Source: Lutibacter sp.
GTDB taxonomy: Bacteria > Bacteroidota > Bacteroidia > Flavobacteriales > Flavobacteriaceae
Direction of reading: 5' to 3'
Length of the DNA stretch: 12,913 nucleotides
Assembly (NCBI GenBank): GCA_003516285.1
Contig: DPCK01000026.1
Location: 40,147-53,059 of the forward strand
A model generated the notes under the pieces. That model saw only the letters and a list, made by a program, of their open reading frames with translations. It made no database searches and had not been told where the DNA came from. Numbering within the stretch: position 1 is the first letter of the stretch; every line of letters starts with the position of its first letter. The translations under genes were made by a program, and so were the position numbers. Shown piece after piece: positions 1 through 5,746 of this stretch.

Positions 1-702
1 GGTTTTTCAGCAGACAGAAGTTTGTTGAAATTAGATCCTAATTTCCCAGAGATCATCGGACTGAATAAAGTGAGGCTTCAATTAGGATTGAATCAGGTAC
101 ATTCTGAAAAATGGACAGGAACTTATGTGCTGTTGCCAAGTATTGCTTCCGACTTTAAATCGATATCCAAAGAAGATTTTCAAATCGGAATGTTAACATT
201 ATTCACTTATAAAAAAAGGGAAAACTTAAAATATAAAGTAGGATTTTATGCCAATACAGAAAACTATGGCCCACTCTTTATTCCATTATTGGGATTGTAT
301 TATTTAAGTCCGAACCAAAAATTTGAATCAACTTTACTGTTGCCTGGACAAGTTGACTTTAATTACAAAATGGCTGAAAAAATTGTTTTGGGAATTAATT
401 TCGACGGAATGGCTTCTAGTTATAATTTAGGTAAGTCTAATTACATACCTAATGGACAGTATGTTGCGAGAAGTTCAAATGAATTGTATACGTACCTGCA
501 ATTTCATTTGTCAAAATCTTTAATTGTCAAAACCAAGGTGGGATATACCATTAGTCGAACCTACAAAGTATTTAATGATGATGATAAAGTGAATATGAAT
601 CTAGGCTCAATTTACCTTGGAGACAACCGTACCCAATTAAACACAAATTTTGAAAAAGGGGTTGTTTTTAAGGCAGAACTATTATATCGAATTCATTTTT
701 AA
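1..702 (+). CDS. Outer-membrane beta-barrel protein, DUF6268-like (5' end missing)
   Basis: The reading frame is open from base 1, with no stop upstream of the first possible start (TTG at 22). The gene therefore begins outside the window and the visible 233 codons are its C-terminal part. The protein alternates polar and hydrophobic residues in short strands separated by Gly/Asn/Asp turns. It ends in Arg-Ile-His-Phe, a terminal aromatic typical of barrels recognised by the BAM machinery. A hydrophobic segment Tyr-Gly-Pro-Leu-Phe-Ile-Pro-Leu-Leu-Gly followed by Tyr-Leu-Ser-Pro-Asn resembles what I recall of the DUF6268 family of Bacteroidota outer-membrane proteins; that assignment is from memory. 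Function and ligand are unknown. No signal peptide can be seen because the N-terminus is missing. A 69-bp gap separates it from the next plus-strand gene, another outer-membrane protein, which has its own candidate promoter. Confidence 0.7.
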   Translation, partial: GFSADRSLLKLDPNFPEIIGLNKVRLQLGLNQVHSEKWTGTYVLLPSIASDFKSISKEDFQIGMLTLFTYKKRENLKYKVGFYANTENYGPLFIPLLGLYYLSPNQKFESTLLLPGQVDFNYKMAEKIVLGINFDGMASSYNLGKSNYIPNGQYVARSSNELYTYLQFHLSKSLIVKTKVGYTISRTYKVFNDDDKVNMNLGSIYLGDNRTQLNTNFEKGVVFKAELLYRIHF

Positions 703-727
703 ACCATCAATATTTTTTAATTTAATT

Positions 728-755
728 TTGTAAAAATATTTTTCATATATTTTTA
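728..755 (+). promoter_or_regulatory. Candidate Bacteroidota-type promoter for the Omp85-like gene
   Basis: TTG at 728-730, 17 bases, then TATTTTTA at 748-755. This matches the Bacteroidota consensus TTG-N17-23-TAnnTTTG except for the last base. The start codon is at 772, so the leader would be only about 10 bases. The region is very AT-rich, so chance matches are easy. Confidence 0.4.
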
Positions 756-771
756 TCTAAGAAATCATCCT

Positions 772-2649
772 ATGAACTCCAGATTCAAATTTTATATCTT
801 TCTGTCGGCATTATTGTACTTCAATATAGGATTTTCACAGGAAAAAACTGTAAAACAAGATTCGACAAAAATGTATGAAAAAATTGAAAAATATTCAAAG
901 AAAAGGAAGTTTACAAAAATGTTTCATAAATTGATTTTTGAACCGGTAAAAATTAATAAAGCAGTACTTATAAAAAAGCAGAAGCAAAAAATTCGCAAAA
1001 ATATTGAAGGGAAAATTATACGAAATATCAATATCCTAACCTTGGATCCATTTGGATTTTCAGTTACGGATACTACAAAAAAGGCAAGAAATTGGGCCGA
1101 AAAATCAGGGAATCACCTACATATCACCACCCGGAAATTGGCTATTAAAAACCTATTGCTATTTTCCAGAAACAAACCATTGGATACGCTTTTGGTAAGT
1201 GAATCGGAGCGTTTAATTAGGCTGCAAAAATATGTGCGAGATGTAAAAATTATAGTTGAGCCAATAGCTCAAAACACCGATTCAGTCGACGTATTTATAA
1301 GGGTTTTAGACACTTGGAGTTCTATTCCCAAAGGATCAATATCCTCCTCAAGAATGGCTATAGGTCTTCAAGAAAGAAACTTTTTGGGAACAGGACACGA
1401 ATTTTACAACCGATATTCCAAGCGTTTTGAAGACGGAAAAAGCGCTTACAGTATGAAGTATGAAATTCCAAACATTAAAAACACTTATATTAAAACAACC
1501 GCCATTTATCATACGGAGTTAAACAATCATTTTGGCAAAAGCTTAAATATTGAACGAACTTTTTATTCGCCTTTTACACGCTGGGCCGGAGGGATTTATC
1601 TTGATGATCAATTAAGAATTGATTCCCTCCAAAACGTTCAACTGCAATACAGCAATCAAAATTTAAAATACAGATCCCAAGATATTTGGGGCGGTATTTC
1701 CTTCCCTATTTTTAAGGACAAGACCACAAGACACACTGCCAATAATTTGGTGATTGCAACCAGATTGTTAAATGTACAATACAAAGAAAGTCCGACAATT
1801 GACTATGACACAATCAATTTTTATTCAGGAGAAACTTTTTATTTAAGCGGTATTGGCATTAGTTCCAGACAATTTGTAGAAGATGAATATTTGTATAATT
1901 ATGGCATAATTGAAAATGTCCCGATTGGTAAAATATACGGATTCACAGGAGGTTATCAAATAAAAAACAGTACCGGCAGATGGTATGTTGGCGCCAGGGC
2001 TTCATTCGGAAATTACCACAGTTGGGGTTATTTAAGTACCAATTTTGAATATGGCACCTTTTTCAACGGTTCAAAAACAGAACAATCATCCTTCTCATTT
2101 CAAGCAAATTATTTTACCAATTTGGTAGAATTGGGAAAAAAATGGAAAATGAGACAATTTGTAAAACCCCAAATTATCATCGGAAATAACAGGTTAAAAT
2201 CGGTTGGAGACTATTTGGCCCTTAATGAGAATGTTCCTTTTCAGGGGGCTTATGGTGCAGGGTTTCAAGGTGATAATGATGCTGGAATTAGAGGTTTTGA
2301 CAGCGCCATTTTCGGCACAAAGAAATTTGTTCTTTCGTTGCAAACACAGCTTTATTCGCCTTGGAATATTATTGGTTTTAGGATAAATCCTTTTTTCAAT
2401 TATACGGCTGCAATGCTTGGAAATGAAAATATCGGACTCACAAAGAGCAGGCTATTTTCTTCTATTGGAATTGGCGTGATGATCAACAATGATTATTTGG
2501 TATTCAATTCCTTTCAATTTTCTGTTTCATTTTATCCAAATATACCCGGGCAAGGAAATAACATTTTTAAAACCAATTCTTTTGGAACGACCGATTTTGG
2601 GCTGCAAGATTTTGATTTCGGTAAACCAAGAACAGTTATTTACAAATAA
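772..2649 (+). CDS. BamA/TamA-like (Omp85 superfamily) outer-membrane protein with one POTRA domain
   Basis: This 625-residue protein starts with a signal peptide of about 22 residues: basic Arg4/Lys6, a hydrophobic core, and probable cleavage before Gln23 in Gly-Phe-Ser-Gln. Residues 23-79 are strongly basic. Residues 80-180 fit a single POTRA domain with an enlarged first loop, closing with the strand Val-Asp-Val-Phe-Ile-Arg-Val. The barrel begins at Glu-Arg-Asn-Phe-Leu-Gly-Thr-Gly (201-208), the equivalent of the N-W-L-G-T-G segment in BamA. Ile-Arg-Gly-Phe at 506-509 matches the (V/I)RG(F/Y) motif of loop 6 in Omp85 proteins. Members insert or translocate proteins, or sometimes lipids, at the outer membrane. 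A true BamA carries several POTRA domains and is longer, so this is a paralogue with unknown substrate. The C-terminus ends in Ile-Tyr-Lys, not a terminal aromatic. No TamB-like partner is in view. Confidence 0.8.
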   Translation: MNSRFKFYIFLSALLYFNIGFSQEKTVKQDSTKMYEKIEKYSKKRKFTKMFHKLIFEPVKINKAVLIKKQKQKIRKNIEGKIIRNINILTLDPFGFSVTDTTKKARNWAEKSGNHLHITTRKLAIKNLLLFSRNKPLDTLLVSESERLIRLQKYVRDVKIIVEPIAQNTDSVDVFIRVLDTWSSIPKGSISSSRMAIGLQERNFLGTGHEFYNRYSKRFEDGKSAYSMKYEIPNIKNTYIKTTAIYHTELNNHFGKSLNIERTFYSPFTRWAGGIYLDDQLRIDSLQNVQLQYSNQNLKYRSQDIWGGISFPIFKDKTTRHTANNLVIATRLLNVQYKESPTIDYDTINFYSGETFYLSGIGISSRQFVEDEYLYNYGIIENVPIGKIYGFTGGYQIKNSTGRWYVGARASFGNYHSWGYLSTNFEYGTFFNGSKTEQSSFSFQANYFTNLVELGKKWKMRQFVKPQIIIGNNRLKSVGDYLALNENVPFQGAYGAGFQGDNDAGIRGFDSAIFGTKKFVLSLQTQLYSPWNIIGFRINPFFNYTAAMLGNENIGLTKSRLFSSIGIGVMINNDYLVFNSFQFSVSFYPNIPGQGNNIFKTNSFGTTDFGLQDFDFGKPRTVIYK

Positions 2650-2886
2650 TAGACTCTAAACCTATTTTATCAATTTAAAACCCTGTCTATATTTTTTTTG
2701 GTGCACAAAATTGTTCCGTTGCCTATTAGGTAAATACATCTATTTAAACTTTTCGTTTTAACTATTTTATATTGACTCAGGCTATATTCTAACACACATA
2801 AAAAGATTTTAAAGGACAAAAAAATAAAAATTGAGCGATATCACTTCTAAAAATTGTTTTGCTAAAATTTTCAATTTTTTGGAAAA

Positions 2887-4227
2887 TTACCTGCCCCTAT
2901 TAGGCGTATTTACTGAAACTGAAGTGTTGTCGTTTTTATGTTTCAACACATAATTGGCCATCATTTTTTCAATCAGTTCGTCTTTTGTTAAATGATGAAA
3001 CACTGTTTTGATTTTGTCTTTTAAAGTTGATGGAATTTCGTGGTCGGGTTTGGTTTTAAAGAGTTGTTTTGCCCACAAAACCATATTATTTTCTTCAATA
3101 CTCTGCGGATCAGGTTTTTTGAATTCCTTAAAATCGATGCCCAATTCCTCCTGAAATTCTTTCAACTTTTCAATTTCTTCCTCTTGAATCACCGTTAAGG
3201 AAAATCCCTTTGCTCCTGCCCTGGCGGTTCTTCCGCTTCTGTGAACGTATAATTCCGCAACATCGGGCAAATGGTAATTCACCACATAAGAAATTTCTTT
3301 GACGTCGATTCCTCTTGCCGCTAAATCGGTAGCCACCAAAATATGGATAAAACCTTCGCGGAATTGCCCCATAATTCGGTCGCGAATTGGTTGAGACAAA
3401 CTTCCGTGCAACGCGCCGGAAGAAAATCGGTTGATCGCCAAGTTTTTGGCCAATTTATTGACGGCCGCTTTTGTTTTGCAAAAAATAATGCCGCGTTCAC
3501 CTTCTTTGGATGTCAAAAAATGCATCAAAACGTCTAGTTTTTCGATAGGTTCAACAACTACATATTCGTGGTCAATAGTCTGATTTCCGACAGTTTCCAT
3601 ATCTGCACTCACCATTATCACGTGCTTGGACATATAATTCTGCACCAATTGTTTGATGGTTCCCGGCAAGGTGGCGGAGAATAAAAAAGTCCGTTTCTTT
3701 TTTGGTAATTCAGCGACAATTTCATCCAAACCTTCTTTAAGGGAAGTCACCATTTCATCGGCTTCATCCAGCACCAAATAATTGGCAAGTTTTATGTCTA
3801 TCGCTTTGCGTTTGATCAAATCAATTAAACGTCCGGGCGTTGCAATTACTATATGTGTGGTGTTCGACAAGCGTTCAATTTGTGGTTTTATGGGAATTCC
3901 TCCACAAACTTCTGCAATGGAAACTTCTGGCAAATAGGTGGCAAATGCTTCCATATTGGTATAAATCTGATGTCCCAATTCCCTGGTTGGCACCAAAACA
4001 ACTGCCTGAATATGTTGCTTTTCCAAATCAATCATTTGCAATAAAGGCAATACAAAAGCGGCAGTTTTACCGGTTCCTGTCTTCGCCAAACCAACAAAAT
4101 CATCGGTTTTTGTCAGTAAAACTGGAATTGTTTTTTTCTGAATTTCTGTTGGTACAGTTATATTTAATTCGGTTAAACTTTTTAGTAACGATGCTGAAAT
4201 TCCTAAATCGGAGAATTTTTTGGACAT
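2887..4227 (-). CDS. DEAD-box ATP-dependent RNA helicase (RhlE/CshA-like, short tail)
   Basis: A complete 446-residue superfamily 2 RNA helicase that unwinds short RNA duplexes using ATP, probably in ribosome assembly or mRNA turnover. All family motifs are readable: the Q motif (Phe5 and Gln30), motif I Ala-Lys-Thr-Gly-Thr-Gly-Lys-Thr (48-55), Ia Pro-Thr-Arg-Glu-Leu (80-84), Ib Thr-Pro-Gly-Arg (130-133), II Asp-Glu-Ala-Asp (154-157), III Ser-Ala-Thr (184-186), V starting Ala-Thr-Asp-Leu-Ala-Ala-Arg-Gly (299-306), and VI His-Arg-Ser-Gly-Arg-Thr-Ala-Arg (329-336). The tail after residue 350 is short, charged and helical, without a recognisable RNA-binding domain, so substrate choice cannot be inferred. 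The ATG start precedes the Q motif by a normal distance. A second DEAD-box gene lies 71 bp upstream on the same strand; the two may be co-transcribed. A weak -7-like TACCTTTA lies about 20 bases before the ATG. Confidence 0.95.
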   Translation of the reverse strand: MSKKFSDLGISASLLKSLTELNITVPTEIQKKTIPVLLTKTDDFVGLAKTGTGKTAAFVLPLLQMIDLEKQHIQAVVLVPTRELGHQIYTNMEAFATYLPEVSIAEVCGGIPIKPQIERLSNTTHIVIATPGRLIDLIKRKAIDIKLANYLVLDEADEMVTSLKEGLDEIVAELPKKKRTFLFSATLPGTIKQLVQNYMSKHVIMVSADMETVGNQTIDHEYVVVEPIEKLDVLMHFLTSKEGERGIIFCKTKAAVNKLAKNLAINRFSSGALHGSLSQPIRDRIMGQFREGFIHILVATDLAARGIDVKEISYVVNYHLPDVAELYVHRSGRTARAGAKGFSLTVIQEEEIEKLKEFQEELGIDFKEFKKPDPQSIEENNMVLWAKQLFKTKPDHEIPSTLKDKIKTVFHHLTKDELIEKMMANYVLKHKNDNTSVSVNTPNRGR

Positions 4228-4298
4228 ATTGTAAATTTGTGTAAAGGTAATTTGAATTCTATTTTATTTGAAATAAAAATTAATCAAAAATAAACCAA

Positions 4299-5618
4299 TT
4301 ATTCAATTACTATTCTTACTTTTTTATTTTTCAATTTACTGTTATTCAGTATTTTAATTAGTTCATTGGCTTTTAACGCAGGAACTGCCACAAAAGCGCA
4401 ATCTTGTTTTAGTTCGATAATTCCCAATTCGTCATTGCTGAGTTTTCCTTGTTTTAGGAACAATCCGGCAATATCGCCTTTTGAAATCTTGTCTTTTCTA
4501 CCTCCTGAAATATATAAGGTTTCCCATTTGGAAGTTTTTGGGACCGATTTATTTTTAAGGATTTCAATAGCAGCTTCTGGCGTAAAATCCGATCTTTTCT
4601 CTTTTTCCCACTGAATTACGTAGGCTGTTCCTCTGGCGTTCATACGGGCAGTTCTTCCGTTTCTGTGGGTAAACTCATCCAATTTTAAAGGAAGCTGATA
4701 ATGAATAATATATTTTATTTCAGGAATATCCAATCCTCTGGCAGCCAAATCTGTAGCGACTATCACCTGGTGTGTGCCATTTCGGAATTTTATCAAGGTT
4801 TTTTCTCGGTCTTTTTGTTCCATTCCGCCATAAAAACAACCGTGTTCAATTTTATGATCGTTCAAAAAATCGCTTACCATTTCAATAGTATCCCTAAAAT
4901 TACAGAAAACAATGGCAGGTGCATTTTCAATGTAGCAGAGCGTTTTCACCAAAGTTTCCAATTTATCTTTGCTTGGAGAAATAATGGTTTTAATTTTTAA
5001 AAGTGGCGTTTCATCTCCTTCTTCTTTCAGATAATTGATGGTAGCCGGATTGTTCAATCCAACAAATTTCGGAATTTTTAGCGCTTGGGTAGCTGAAGTC
5101 AACATGCGTTTGTTCACCTTTGGCAATGCCAAAATGATTTCTTTCATTTCTTCTTCAAAACCAATTTCCAATGATTTATCGAATTCATCCAGTACCAAAG
5201 TTTTGATATTTTGGGTTGAAAAAGTGCCGCGTCGTAAATGGTCTGCAATTCTGCCCGGTGTGCCAATTAAAATGGCAGGCAAATGGTTCAGTTCAATTTT
5301 ATCTTTTGAAAATGGACGTCCGCCATAAACGGCATTCGCTTTAAAACCAGTTCCCATTTCCCTTATAACTTGCTCAATTTGAATGGCCAATTCTCTGGAA
5401 GGCACTATAATTAAAGCCTGAACTTCATCACAATCAGCATCTAATGCTGTGATAATTGGCAATAAAAAAGCCAATGTTTTTCCGGTTCCGGTTGGAGACA
5501 ATAAAATGATATTGTTGTTGGAGTTAATCGCAACTTCTGCTTCTTGCTGCATATCATTAAGCTTTTCAATACCCAATTTATCCAAAATATGCTGCTGTTC
5601 TTTAATGATGTTTGCCAT
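4299..5618 (-). CDS. DEAD-box RNA helicase with C-terminal DbpA RNA-binding domain (motif II is DEFD)
   Basis: A complete 439-residue RNA helicase. Visible motifs are Walker A Ser-Pro-Thr-Gly-Thr-Gly-Lys-Thr (41-48), Pro-Ser-Arg-Glu-Leu (73-77), Thr-Pro-Gly-Arg (120-123), Asp-Glu-Phe-Asp (144-147) at the Walker B position, Ser-Ala-Thr (175-177), Thr-Asp-Leu-Ala-Ala-Arg-Gly-Leu-Asp (289-297) and His-Arg-Asn-Gly-Arg-Thr-Ala-Arg (318-325). Residues 368-439 match the DbpA/CsdA RNA-binding fold, with Gly-Gly-Arg-Lys-Asp-Lys-Ile followed by Lys-Gly-Asp-Ile-Ala-Gly. In DbpA of other bacteria this domain binds hairpin 92 of 23S rRNA, so a role in large-subunit assembly is likely by inference. The motif II alanine is replaced by Phe, but both acidic residues needed for ATP hydrolysis remain. 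The Q-motif glutamine (Gln24) is present, while the usual upstream aromatic is not obvious. The ATG at 5618 sits 4 bases after a TACTTTTG box, suggesting a leaderless or nearly leaderless mRNA. Confidence 0.92.
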   Translation of the reverse strand: MANIIKEQQHILDKLGIEKLNDMQQEAEVAINSNNNIILLSPTGTGKTLAFLLPIITALDADCDEVQALIIVPSRELAIQIEQVIREMGTGFKANAVYGGRPFSKDKIELNHLPAILIGTPGRIADHLRRGTFSTQNIKTLVLDEFDKSLEIGFEEEMKEIILALPKVNKRMLTSATQALKIPKFVGLNNPATINYLKEEGDETPLLKIKTIISPSKDKLETLVKTLCYIENAPAIVFCNFRDTIEMVSDFLNDHKIEHGCFYGGMEQKDREKTLIKFRNGTHQVIVATDLAARGLDIPEIKYIIHYQLPLKLDEFTHRNGRTARMNARGTAYVIQWEKEKRSDFTPEAAIEILKNKSVPKTSKWETLYISGGRKDKISKGDIAGLFLKQGKLSNDELGIIELKQDCAFVAVPALKANELIKILNNSKLKNKKVRIVIE

Positions 5619-5622
5619 GTTG

Positions 5623-5630
5623 CAAAAGTA
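5623..5630 (-). promoter_or_regulatory. Candidate -7 element (TACTTTTG) directly before the DbpA-type helicase start
   Basis: Read on the minus strand, TACTTTTG is an exact match to the Bacteroidota -7 consensus TAnnTTTG and is separated from the ATG by only four bases. Transcription would then start at or within a few bases of the start codon. The nearest upstream TTG (5656-5658) is 25 bases away, longer than the usual 17-23, so the -33 half is poorly supported. Confidence 0.35.
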
Positions 5631-5690
5631 CAGCTAATTAAAGTAAAAATTTTGCCAAAGTTTTTTGTTATATTATAAAAATTCAGAAAC

Positions 5691-5722
5691 AAAAAAATGC
5701 CCAACAATTATTATTGGGCATT
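5691..5722 (-). terminator. Intrinsic terminator of the M16 peptidase gene
   Basis: On the minus strand, starting 24 bases after the M16 stop codon, a perfect 9-bp stem (AATGCCCAA pairing with TTGGGCATT, arms 5714-5722 and 5696-5704) encloses a 9-base loop and runs straight into a T tract at 5697-5691. This is a textbook Rho-independent terminator. It separates the M16 transcript from the downstream DEAD-box genes. Confidence 0.87.
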
Positions 5723-5746
5723 AAGGTGCTTATTTATTTGATTTTT

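Noticed and set aside
2849..2879. AAAAATTG ... CAATTTTT inverted repeat in the convergent gap after the Omp85-like gene, followed by T6 on the plus strand.
   Set aside because: The stem is almost entirely A-T with a 15-base loop and lies 200 bp from the stop codon, so it is not distinguishable from background in such AT-rich DNA. The rest of 2650-2886 shows no gene or clear signal.
3840..4244. A 134-codon plus-strand open frame inside the first DEAD-box gene, and similar frames at 4701-5000 and 5035-5328.
   Set aside because: They lie wholly antisense to well-conserved helicase motifs (the first also runs 17 bases past the helicase start), show no protein-family features, and are the expected shadows of real coding frames.
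4262..4278. TTTTATTT-G-AAATAAAA symmetry between the two DEAD-box genes.
   Set aside because: The single-base centre leaves no room for a stable hairpin loop, and the pure A/T content makes it likely by chance; no T tract marks a terminator.
5441..5707. An 88-codon minus-strand frame overlapping the 5' end of the DbpA-type helicase.
   Set aside because: It is out of frame over the Walker A region of the helicase and crosses the upstream terminator, so it is a frame shadow, not a gene.
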